The notes beneath the pieces are model-generated. The model had not been told where the DNA came from. It was given only the letters and a program-made list of their open reading frames with translations, and did not search any database. Shown here piece after piece: positions 23,347 through 33,653 of a stretch of DNA of 64,000 nt (its first letter is position 1; the number at the start of each line of letters is the position of its first letter). A program made the position numbers and the translations under genes. The stretch covers positions 16,892,001 to 16,956,000 of the forward strand of contig CM061098.1 of NCBI GenBank assembly GCA_030770545.1, written 5' to 3'. This stretch comes from Macropodus opercularis. Its lineage: Eukaryota; Chordata; Actinopteri; Anabantiformes; Osphronemidae.

Positions 23347-25729
23347 ACATATATAGTAATAGAGTAATAAAGAGTAATAATAAAAATCTACTGAATCCAT
23401 CTGAAAATACGGCTACTAAAGCAACAGGTTTTACTTTAATATTTATACCATAGTACAATGCATGAAAGAATCAACCCAGATGGGCTGAAACTCAAGTGTG
23501 CTGTTTAGGGAAACGCTCGTGACGGCTAAAGGATGGATGGAGGAGAATAAAAGAATCCCTGGCTTACTAACAATACATCACTGCCTTCCACAAACTGCTT
23601 CAATAAATAAGGCTTCAGTCCCCTCTTGGCTTCCTGTGTAGACCATATGTTTGATGGAGCTGGAAGCTCAGGATCCATTGTCCCGCTGCTTTACATAAAG
23701 AGATGTCTGTGTACGTGTGGATGTGTTTGTGCTTGAGACCCCGAGGAGCCAAATGAGAATGCCTGCCACTGGAAAGCAGCCATAACTACCACTCGAGGGA
23801 CACCCACAAACACACATTGGACTTTTGTTTCTAACTGTGGCTTGTTGTTTTTTTTAACACTCTAACACACACACAATCCCTTGGTCCCTGTGTGTGTGTT
23901 TTGGGGTTTAATTATGTGAGTTTTATGGCATAATCACTTGGCCCTAATAAAGCCAAGATGAACTCAAGGGAGATTTACAAATACACACACAGCAAGTTTA
24001 GGGCAATTTATAGTCTGTCGTTTTGAGTGTTGTGTGTTTGAGTCGGCTTCTGTCAGGTAAACAATGAGTTTGAATGGTAGCAATGCTTTGGTTTAGAGGG
24101 GAGAAAACTTCAGCCCTTTGCTGTTTAGAAACGTTTTTCAGTTCTACTCACATTCTAATTTCATAAATGGTCAACTCGTGCACGGTCTTTTAAATAACTT
24201 GGGCAGATTTTGGTCCTACAACAGACTGGTAACCAAACCAGTGTGTAGCCACCAAGTGTGAACTGCAGTTGGCTCCACTGGCTCCATGTGTAATCAGGTC
24301 ATACATCAATTCTGTTATAATAATGTAACTGGGTCTTACATCAAATTTTTATACTTACACAAAACCTGCTTGTAGCACTTGTGTAGCTGTAATACCTGAA
24401 GCCCCGCCTCCTCGTTTCTTCTTCTTTGGTAATAAATATGGGTCGCACCCCCCAACTCTCCCCTTTTGCACAAGCTCACTGTGAGGGAGGTGGCGGCTGT
24501 TTCGCTCATCTCTATATATTGATTTATGTTATTCCGTTTATTTACTGCCATTGTCCTTTTTTATTTCTGTGTAATCTGAATATGTTGACGTATTCCAGCT
24601 TCCAACATTATATTTTCACACATAACTGTTACCAACTGCGTGTTGCTGCTAGATTAAAAAGTTTAATGAAGCAAGCTAACTTCAGTTTTACTGTTGTCTG
24701 TGTTTAATGCATGTAGGAATTGGACAGGGCTTTTCTTGTACATCAGGAGAATAAACTCCAACCACCGACTCCATTTCTACATATACATATCTGCACAACG
24801 CAGAAGTTACACGTGACCCTCTAATGGATCAGTGGTCAGATAATGGAAAGATATCTGATGCTTCCAGGTCAATATATTAGGAGTGAGGAGGAGGACCACG
24901 AGGTTTTAAAGGCAGTATGTGGGTAAATGGCTTTGAGTGGCTCTGCTGCACCATGCACTGCTCAGGCCTGTAGATAAAACAAGAAGATCAAGCAGAAATG
25001 TCTGTTATTTATCTAATATTTTATATAATATCTGTTCATTATTAGAGCCTTGATCAAAAACAATAAAAGCCACTAGTTTTGCGTGAGAGGTGTCAACAAC
25101 AACTCTCACACGCAAATGCTACAAATATTGAAATAAGTTACATGTGTAACTGAATAATATTAATAAAACTCTTGAACAAATTAATAAAACACAGCAAATA
25201 GAAGTCTCGGAAGTCAGTTTGGCATCTGTCTGGCCGAATGAAGAAGCGTGTGTTGCTTTATGGAAAAAACGGTTCAAGATCACACACTCACCCAGTCTAT
25301 GCACACGATAGACAAACAAACCACGAACCACGACTGTATCCTCTCGGAGAGGGAGGACGTCTGTGGGACCTATGTGGGGGCTCTAGTACTGTGTCACAGC
25401 GAGTCTGCGTGTTTGCATGCGTGTCAGAGGTTTTGACGTTTCTTTAGTTGTGATTTCTAAACTTCCTGAGCATTTCCCCAAACATCAGAAATGTAAAGAG
25501 AAGCCCTTTGAAACATATTTGAGAAGGAACTGGAGTCTTTAGAAATGTCTTCAGGGAATGATTGTGAACTGCAGGGATGTGTGTGTATCACTCTGTGTGC
25601 GTGGCACAGATAGTCCTCAGTACCCCCCCCGATGTCAAACGCTTCTGTGAGCACAAACTTAATTTGATAAGAATACCTACAGTATGTGAAACCTATCGTT
25701 TTGGTTTATAATCATTTGTAAAGAATTAC
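23347..25729. other. Unrecognised DNA
   Basis: AT-rich, with short TG/CA runs (for example near 23865 and 23890) but no recognised gene or transposon. The frame at 24426-24707 is hydrophobic but lacks any family signature. Confidence 0.4.
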
Positions 25730-25771
25730 GTGTGTGTGTGTCTGTGCGTGTGTGTGTGTGTGTGTGTGTGT
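25730..25771. repeat. Imperfect (TG)n microsatellite
   Basis: About 42 bp of TG units interrupted by CTG and CG. Confidence 0.93.
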
Positions 25772-27584
25772 AAGACTGCACTGACAAAACATAAAGAGTG
25801 AAATCTTTCTGAAGTCAAAGCTGAAGACATTTCAGATGCATGTAGGTGATGATTCTATGCAGATAAACTGAAGGCACTGATCCAGAATGTTTTTTGTTGT
25901 GTTTGTGCTTCAACGAAGCCCAGAGTTATGAGAAGACGTGGGCCGTGTGTCTGTCTGCCTCTAACAGCGTCCTGTCACTGCCTGGCTGCCTTAATCCAGA
26001 TTAGAGATGTTTTGAAATGATAAAACACTGATACGTTTGACTGGGTCGTCTTTAGTTGTGTATTCTCTGCTTTGAGGAGTTTTTTTCTGTCCTGGGTTTT
26101 TCTTTTCAAGTTCTAAAGGGCAGCACAGATAACGGGACACAGGGCATTCATGGAAACACCTGCACCTGGTATTTTTCTCTGAAAGCTCTCAGTGTGTGGC
26201 GAGTTACGCTAAAGATAACTCTGCACCTCAGCTCCAGTGGGTCTCCACTCACACATCTGGGCTTAAGAAACGGTTTAGAATTCAAACCTTTGTGTTTCAC
26301 TTTAACGAGTCACATTTTCCTTTGGACACAAATCCATCATTAGAAACTGTGTGTTCTGAAACTTTGTGTTTCCTACTAGGAAACAGATACAGAAACAGAA
26401 ATATTTATTGAGGTGACAGTGGCAGATTCATGACTTAACTGTGTTGGGCTCAGGTCAAATTTGCACCCATGTGATTATTATACTCACTGACTAGTAGTGA
26501 GGTTTTATCACACGCGAAGCTTCGGTTCATTTTCGGTTCAGAAATTTTACAGATGATCTAGATCTCAGCTTTGAAAAACAGTGTCACATCTTTATTCAAC
26601 TTCCTGTTTTCTTCACTTGTCCAGTACCTTCTTGTTTTGTTTGATCTATACACGTTAGGGGCTGCTGACATGTGGAACAGGCTTCATACTGACATACTAC
26701 ACGTACAGCTGTTGCAGTTTAAAGGTGTTTGTATATAACATCTGAGGAAGTACATAACAAAACTGCTACTGCTTTTTGACTCATCCAAAATTGTTTATCT
26801 CTGACAGTGTAATATTTCTGTCTCACGTACTCATTTTGCCCCAATCTTTAGTCCGTGCCAGGAGATTTTATTTTTTTATGCGATTCTCATTTGAACTCAG
26901 TGATGAACCCGGCCGTGACAGAAACAGTGAGGACAGGCTGTCAGAGAGCACAGACAGAACAAAGCCTAGAGGATCCTGGTGTTAACTGAACAGTATAATG
27001 GAATGAAACACGGACTGTTCTCCCTCCTTCATTAGTGATGTTTCCATCCACCTGTCAGGGGACTTTTCAGCAAACTTGTGAAATGGCATCAAACATAAAG
27101 CCAGGTTTACATGAAGTGCTGAAAAAAATGTTTGTGTGTTTTTAGGTGGTTCAGCAACATCACATCACCTGCCAAAGAATGTCTGTAGTGACAGTCCTCA
27201 ACTCTAAAGTTCAGTCATTTGGAAAGAACAAGAGGCAAAATGAAGGACATTAGAGGAAACATCATGATTTTGGCTTTATTTTGTTCCCACGGGACCCGCA
27301 CAGCTTGATAACAAATTAAGCTCCACAGGGATGTCAAAGCCATGACGTCGTGAGAATGTGTCCTTTGTGCCATTACACAGGTACTGAGCAGTGATGTAGT
27401 GCACATGGCTTCAGTCTGCCCAGGGCCACTTAGCCTCATGCAGGACGTGGCTGATTTCAGCTTGGCTGACATGTTCATCTCATCCTCCTCTTCCATGGAT
27501 TTCAGAGACGACCATGGCTCCCGTGTCTTGTAACCTACGCAGGTGCTGAGAGACAATTTTAGTTTCAAAACTCCTGTGAATAAC
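25772..27584. other. Unrecognised DNA
   Basis: No recognised gene. The 117-codon minus-strand frame at 27215-27568 abuts the Tc1 remnant and might be further mobile-element debris, but I see no motif to support that. Confidence 0.4.
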
Positions 27585-28100
27585 TCGTGTTGTGCCCTTT
27601 TTCTCTACACATAACGTTGTGTGTTCTTTCCAAACAACTCAATCTCGGTTTTATCCATCCACAGAATGTTTAGCCAGTAGTGCTGTGGAACATCCAGCTG
27701 CTCGTCTGCAAACTTCCAACGTGCTGCAATATATTTTGGACAACATGGTTCCTCCCATTCTTGTTTAAAGTTTTAATTATTGTAGATTTGTCAACATAAA
27801 TGTTAGCACGTGGCAGAGATTTGTGTAAGTATTTAGCTGACGCTCTTGGATTCTTCTTCACCTCATTCTCTGCTGTGATCTTGGTCATCTTTCCAGGACC
27901 AGGCCCAGGGAGAGTAGCTACAGAGCTGAACTCTGTCTGTCTGACCGTGAACATCAAGGGTTTTACAGATGCAGTTGTAACCTTTACCAGCTTCATGTAA
28001 GTCAACAATTCTTGATCATAGGTCTTTTGTTCTTTTGTGTGAGGCTTGGTTCACATAAGATTAAGCTTCTTAAGAACAGTAAACTGGTGTGTTTTTATTT
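27585..28100 (-). pseudogene. Tc1/mariner transposase fragment (fish lineage A)
   Basis: On the minus strand this matches the N-terminal half of a fish Tc1-like transposase. From about 28054 leftward it carries the start region (expected ATG now AAG, giving KPHTKE), then the second DNA-binding helix region and linker (FSSVATLPGPGPGKMTKIT, with GPGPGK in place of the usual GRP motif). The block NPRASAKYLHKSLPRANIYV and the typical TIIKTLNKNG follow in an uninterrupted frame to 27670. Further left, after frame damage, comes the W-x-D-x-T region with the first catalytic Asp (WMDKT) and the ELFGKNTQ-like stretch. The C-terminal half with the remaining catalytic residues, and both inverted repeats, are missing. 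It encodes nothing functional. Confidence 0.8.
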
Positions 28101-28493
28101 AACTGCCTTACAACTATTTTGAGCTGTGTGTGGTCTGTTGAGATAAAAGATTTCTCATATAGAAAACTTTCTATCTCTCATCCTATCAAACGCAAACCAT
28201 CTTCTCTCTAATTCAGTAGCATTCTGTTTTCTCCATCAGCAGCCAACAATTCAACTCAGTTCAGCCAAACAGAGAGTGTTCAGCAAGGACAACATTCATA
28301 GATACGAGCACAGATAGGTTTTGGTGTTGACAGCTACATTTAGATCTCTTTCTGATACCACAAACGAAGACTATTGGTGTCTGGGGAAAAGATCATTATT
28401 ATGAGTATTTAATAAAAAGATTTCAAAGATGACCTCACATAAACTCTCTGTTTTCAATCTGCAGGCTCCTTTCTACAGACAAATGTTTTCAGC
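28101..28493. other. Unrecognised DNA
   Basis: Nothing recognised. Confidence 0.5.
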
Positions 28494-28510
28494 CACACAC
28501 ACACACACAC
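28494..28510. repeat. (CA)n microsatellite, short
   Basis: About eight CA units. Confidence 0.9.
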
Positions 28511-28885
28511 TTGAGGGCCTGGCAGCATTGATTTGCTCTGTTGCTCTGGTCCTGTTTACAGTTCAGCACCTTGATTTGTGCTCGTGGGGACACCAAGTCA
28601 GACGAGATGTTAATTTGATTTAGCCACTGGCTTTTGTTCCATCATGGGAATGCCACCGAAAAAACAAGGTGGCATCCGTCTTTATCTTAACAACAAATTA
28701 GATATCCAGCTGATATTACGGCTCCTGCTTCAAATTCTATGGCCCCCATCTGTCTCGCTCCCTCTGTCTATTTCTGCTAAGACTGTCTTTATTTCTCCTG
28801 AGTCATTTTATCCCCCAGTCTTTTAGTTTTCCTGTTTCCTTTCAGTTTTCCGGTTGAAACTTTTCAAAGCTGCAGGCTGGGTGAG
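28511..28885. other. Unrecognised DNA
   Basis: No recognised element. The region near 28740-28850 is pyrimidine-rich. Confidence 0.5.
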
Positions 28886-28909
28886 ACACACACACACACA
28901 CACACACAC
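28886..28909. repeat. (CA)12 microsatellite
   Basis: Uninterrupted CA dinucleotides for about 24 bp. Confidence 0.95.
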
Positions 28910-29034
28910 TGCTCAAATAGAACATTTCATTTCATCTTCGTCCTGATTCATTTCACAAAAGAAATGATGGTTTACTGCACCATCCCCAGTTGTCCCTGAG
29001 TTCTTAACCTGTGACACTATGTCTGAATCCCAGA

Positions 29035-29085
29035 CCCCCCCCCCCCACTCTCTCGCTCTAACACACAGACACACACACACACACA
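29035..29085. repeat. Poly-C run followed by (AC)n
   Basis: Twelve C residues (29035-29046), a CT-rich linker, then an imperfect AC tract (29060-29085). Compound low-complexity DNA. Confidence 0.92.
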
Positions 29086-29771
29086 GCAGGGAGATGTGGT
29101 TTCATTCTGTCTTTTTTGAGTGGTATCGGGGGTGAATGGGACACATGCCTCACGCTCACTTTGTCTTCCTAAGTTTCTAACTCGGGTTGTCTCTCTTTTT
29201 TTTATCTATTCATGAATTAGTTGAAGGAACACAGAAGCTAGTGCAAAAGTTTAATGAATAGTCAAAAAAACAAAAACGAATTCAATTCTTCAAAGACATA
29301 GAAATTACACTGAATATAAACATGTTTTACTGTAGTTATGAGCAATGTTGGAAAATGAGTCATACACCAATTCCCCATATGAAAAAACGGGTTCTTAGCT
29401 TTTCTATCACACCGTGTAAAGGATTTGACAAATGTGTTGCATTGACTGATATTTGTGGCCAAGGAGTTGCACTGGGAAATAAGACTATTCCAGTAGGTCG
29501 TTTAAAACAGGAAAGCACAAGAAGACATGTGACTGCAGACACAAGCCAGGAACAAAGCAGCATCTGCTACTTTTACACTCTAACGCTTTTAATGTGTTTA
29601 CATTACATAAACACTTCATAACTACTTCCACCAAAGAATTAGCCCAGTAAAGACTGACAGTAAATGGACCTGGGCACCACTGTTGCCAGATGTACAATAT
29701 CATAGGCCAAATATACAATAGCACCCAAAAAAACGTGTTTGATTGACACGATCTGTCATCATCCCTGGTAC
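29086..29771. other. Unrecognised DNA
   Basis: No recognised gene. Overlapping frames of 60-100 codons at 29262-29724 on both strands lack known motifs. Confidence 0.45.
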
Positions 29772-30005
29772 TGTAATGATCGGCAGCTTGACTTTTGCGT
29801 GTGTTGTTTTATTTTGAAATATTTTCTGTCCTGCTCTCCAGTATTTTCAGTTAGCTTGGATCATTGTCATGATTGCTTTCACCTGTGCTTCAGTATTTAA
29901 ATCCTCCTCTGTTTCGTCGCTCTTGCTTGCCTTGGCTGTTTCTCTCGTCTTGTTTTTGTGTCCAGGACGTCAGGCTGCCGACCCAGAGTTCAGTACTTTG
30001 AAACC
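29772..30005 (+). mobile_element. LTR-like fragment, terminus related to the 48-kb Gypsy LTR
   Basis: It begins TGTAATGATCGGCAGCTTGA, 16 of 20 positions identical to the outer end of the Gypsy-type LTR at 50569 (minus strand: TGTCACGATCGGCAGCCTGG). The rest is T/C-rich with a phrase (GTATTTAAATCC) that resembles the TATA-box region common in fish LTRs. No right end or target duplication could be found, so this is probably a truncated solo LTR of a related but older family. Confidence 0.45.
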
Positions 30006-30819
30006 TTGACACTACCATAGTATCGAATACAAGTCAAGAGTCTGTTCCAGCCACAGTCCAAGTCATGTGTTTCCTGTCTTAGAGTCACGTCAAGTCAGGA
30101 TTCTCGTTTTAGACATTTATGTGTGTGTTGTTCCATTTTCTCAATGCAATGTAAACCTTGATGTTTGAGGAAAAAAGTAAAGGACCATGAATTTCTTTAA
30201 TGAACTTTGATTCCTGGAACTTTGTCATATAGGCTGCATTGCGGTGCAGAAGCTGTTTCACCGAGGACGAGGAAGTTCTGCTGCTGCACCACCACAACAT
30301 TGCAAATTTGACTTTGTTAAGCGTTCAATAAAAAGCCTTTGCTTCTTCCTCAGCAGAAACTGGTGCCAGCTCAGACCTCAATGGCAGCTCCTCACTGTCA
30401 ATCACATCAGCAGCGTTCAGCTCATGTGTGTTTGTAGCTAAACTAAAAGAAATGATCATTTGACCCCTCAAAGCCACCACAAACTGTAGCAGAGACATTA
30501 ACACAGCCTGGAAGATCCTTCCCCAAAAGATGCCTGACACCAGTGGTCTTCAAGAAACAGCCCAAGTCTCTCTCTCTCAAATAAAACAATGGCCAGACAC
30601 ATTGATGACATGACTGGAAGACGTAACTAAGTGGAGCAGCCGCCATGTTGCACAAGCAGAGCAAAGGATTAGTTAAGAGCGAATGAACAGATGTTATCGT
30701 GATGCATTGTTTTCTGCACCACGAGGCACTTGTTGTGCTTCTCTGTTGGAAGATGTTCTGCACATGATTAACTTTGTGAAAACAAGACCTGGTATTGTGT
30801 GAGTAAAATGAAGCGGAGG
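30006..30819. other. Unrecognised DNA, possibly more hAT debris
   Basis: No direct match recognised. Because a hAT transposase fragment starts just to the right, some of this may be its decayed 5' part. The 106-codon minus-strand frame at 30443-30763 shows no motif. Confidence 0.35.
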
Positions 30820-31085
30820 CTTAGCCCATGTATCAGCTGGAAGAACCAACTGAGTTCTTGGCAAATGAGGAGTGAAGATGCCAACTTGCTTTAAAGTGAT
30901 GAGTGTAACAGATATATTTCGTCATTTGAATGACCTGAACACGTGGATGCAGAGCCAAAATGAAAACCTGCTCAAAAGTACAGTGAAAATAAATGGACTT
31001 GGTTCAAAGGTGTACAACATGATGAAAGTGCCAACCTTGAGATATTCCCATGCACCCAGAAACGGCAAGATGTCAAAAGTGCTGC
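30820..31085 (+). pseudogene. hAT transposase fragment (ZBED/GTF2IRD2-like)
   Basis: The plus strand reads EFLANEE, a stop and frame damage, then VTDIFRHLNDLNTWMQSQNE continuing NLLKSTVKINGLGSKV. This corresponds to the 'DIFxxLNxLNxxLQGxN...DKxxxFxxKL' block found a little C-terminal of the WLSRG motif in hAT-type transposases and their domesticated relatives. The preceding WLSRG block and the C-terminal dimerisation region are absent. It is on the opposite strand to the 17-kb fragment and covers a different part of the protein. A host ZBED-like gene is unlikely because of the upstream stop and the loss of all flanking domains. Confidence 0.55.
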
Positions 31086-31429
31086 GCTGGAGTATGTGTG
31101 TATATAATGTCATGGATGCTACATAATGTATGTAAAGTAATGTATCTATCTATCTGTGAGAGACAATAGGCAAACATAAACTCATGTCTGGTTAGGAGCT
31201 AGTAGCTCTACCACCGTTGGAAAAGGACATGACATGAGTAACACACTGATCTTTGTGTGTGTTTCTTCAGTTCTTGTTAGTAGATCAGCTTTGTGGTCAA
31301 CTAAACAAACGAAGGATTCACACTGTGTCAGTAAAATGTGGGTAACTGAAATTTAGAGTTTTAAATTGAGACATAACAACATTCCAGAGCCTTTTGGTTT
31401 AGTTTAGGCAAGACAACCTTAATCTGATC
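31086..31429. other. Unrecognised DNA
   Basis: Contains a short TATC repeat near 31142-31154. Nothing else is recognised. Confidence 0.5.
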
Positions 31430-31555
31430 ATGTCTTTGGACTGTGGGAGGAAGCTGGAGCATCCGGAGAGAAGCCACATAGACATGAGGCGACCATGTCT
31501 ATGTGGATCCGACCCTGGGACTCGAACCCACCAAGCTGCATGGGTGTTAAGCATT
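31430..31555 (-). repeat. Old SINE-like fragment, inverted
   Basis: The phrase CATGTCTTTGGACTGTGGGA followed by GGAAGC is the reverse complement of the SINE landmark 'TTTCCTCCCACAGTCCAAAGACATG' (read in parts) seen at about 46389-46413. Further right, GGGACTCGAACCC is a reverse-complement B-box-like motif. A short inverted duplication (CACATAGACATG with CATGTCTATGTG) lies between them and is not part of the family. The 3' half is missing. Confidence 0.55.
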
Positions 31556-33569
31556 TAACAAACTCTATGAACTTTTAAAAGTTTAAGACTCTACACTTTG
31601 GTTGACTGGTTTCTTATTACACGTGAAAGGCGCCAGTTCAGGTATATCTGCACCATCTGCAGAACTTCATCCAATTTGGTTACAGTAATTAAATCCTACA
31701 CAACCAGCACCAAGCTGTACCAAAGTGAGCCCAGGAACATCTGCTCTATTGTCTACACCAAGCTGTTACTACAACAAAGTGTTTCACACTATTCCAACAG
31801 TTAGACAGAACTTTTATCCCAGGGATATTATGAGAGCAACGTGACCACAATAGCTCATGCAGCTCCATATCTTTTTATTGTTTATATTTATTTGTTTGAC
31901 ATTACTGAACCTCACTTACCAATGATTAGTTCAAACCAACAATTCTGTTTGACCTTATAAGGCATCTTAAGTGTAATTTGTTTTAACAGAACATTTGGTG
32001 TATTTAACGATGACAACACTGGGAAGCATACGGAAGACTCTGCTGAGCTGACCTCATGGTGATAAGCTGATAAAAACATGTGCCTTTATGTCAGCCACTT
32101 CCATGTTGGCTCAGAAAACACATTTCAAAACACTTCTCTATTCTAATTTCCCAACCATCCCCCAACAGAGTCCACTATGTCCTACAAAGTCCCAACACCA
32201 ACAACACACAACCGCCTCAAATAAACTCACATCAAAGGCGATGTTTACAATATGGCAGCCACTATAGCAGGGTTACTAACCCCGTACAGAAATCAACAGA
32301 GATGAGAACCAGAGAACAGACCAGGCTCGGACCCAACAGACAGGGAGCAGGTAGATTCAAGAGTTAGGTCTTGGTTCCGATTCTGGGTACAGTGAGGAAA
32401 CACCGGCTATCAAACAAGCAGATGATGTGGTCGAGGCAGAAACAGGTCATCAACCGCGGCTGGAAAATGAGAATACGTCCCAATCTGGGGCTTGGCTGTT
32501 AACAGAGAAGCAGCACAAATGGTCAGAAGCACGGGTGCATGTAGTTCACTTATTACAGTGAAGGAGCAGGGTCATGTGAAGCAGTGTCCAAAAAAGCAGA
32601 GGTGATGGAAACAATAACCCCAACACAACTTTTTCAAAGGGAACCCGGTTACCCATGAGCAGCTGCTTTACCTGCTTTACCCGAGGGAGGTCTGTCAAAA
32701 TCATTAGTACGACAGATGAAGGTAATGTCTTGATGATGACTGAAGAGAGAGAGAGTGAAAACAAAAGGACCTAACATTGAAAAATGGCATAATTATTAAC
32801 TGCAATGTAAATGAAGTCAATTTGAGATTTTAAATGCGTTCATCGATGTTTTTGCTGTGATTCAGTTGACTGCTTATTGAAAGGAAACCTTACAAATCAC
32901 ATATTTAAACAGATAAACAGACAAAACATTCAGACAGAGTATAGAATATCAAGCTGTTCTCAGCAGTTTGAATTGAGTTTTACTGTAGCAAAGGTATATT
33001 TCATTGGAAGAGACTTTAAGGATGCAGTATCTTTTCTAGGACAGCTTGTCATGTAGCCCAGAGGAATCAGGAGTCAAACCACCCTGTGGTTCATTGGCAA
33101 CAGCTCTTTGGCCTGTTTCCCAATTATTGTCATCAAGCTGTGAAAGCAGCTACTTAGCCATGTGTCCAACATGTTCAAATCATACTAATACATTCTGTAC
33201 AAACATACTGTACATGCACTGAACCCTCCCACAACTGCTACAGAGCAACCAATAATGTTCCATCCGAAGGCAGTTTACGTTTACCGTGTTGTGTAGAGAT
33301 CTCTGAAGAGTCCTGAAGAGCCGGACTATTAATCTGAGAGTGTGCGCATGTGTGTATGTTTAGTTAAGTGGTGCTATCCATCTTCATTGAGCTGTTTCAG
33401 GGGAGCGAGTGAGACTGACTTTCTTTATCAGTCACACACGTGTCCATCTGCTGCTGCCATGGAGAGTAAGAGGTGGAGAGTCACAGAGCAGTGTGTCTGA
33501 GGAAAACGTGCACGGGTGTGAGTTTAGTTAAGGCCAAAGGACTCTGGAAACCTAACTGATCCCGGTGAG

Positions 33570-33571
<2 letters not shown>
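31556..33571. other. Unrecognised DNA, with a possible LTR-like patch
   Basis: At about 32270-32510 the minus strand reads like the 3' part of a fish LTR element (CT-rich, repeated CCTG/TCTG phrases), but no termini are seen and I would not insist on it. The remainder is unrecognised. The plus-strand frame at 32080-32367 has no familiar motif. Confidence 0.3.

Positions 33572-33652
<81 letters not shown>
33572..33652. repeat. Perfect (GT)40 microsatellite
   Basis: About 81 bp of uninterrupted GT dinucleotides, by far the longest simple repeat in the window. Such lengths are normally highly length-polymorphic. Alternating purine-pyrimidine GT of this length can adopt Z-DNA. The poly-His and Cys-Val frames across it are artefacts. 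Confidence 0.99.

Positions 33653-33653
<1 letters not shown>

Noticed and set aside
30820..31085. Host ZBED-type gene
   Set aside because: Only one transposase block is present, preceded by a stop and with all other domains missing, so transposon debris is the simpler reading.
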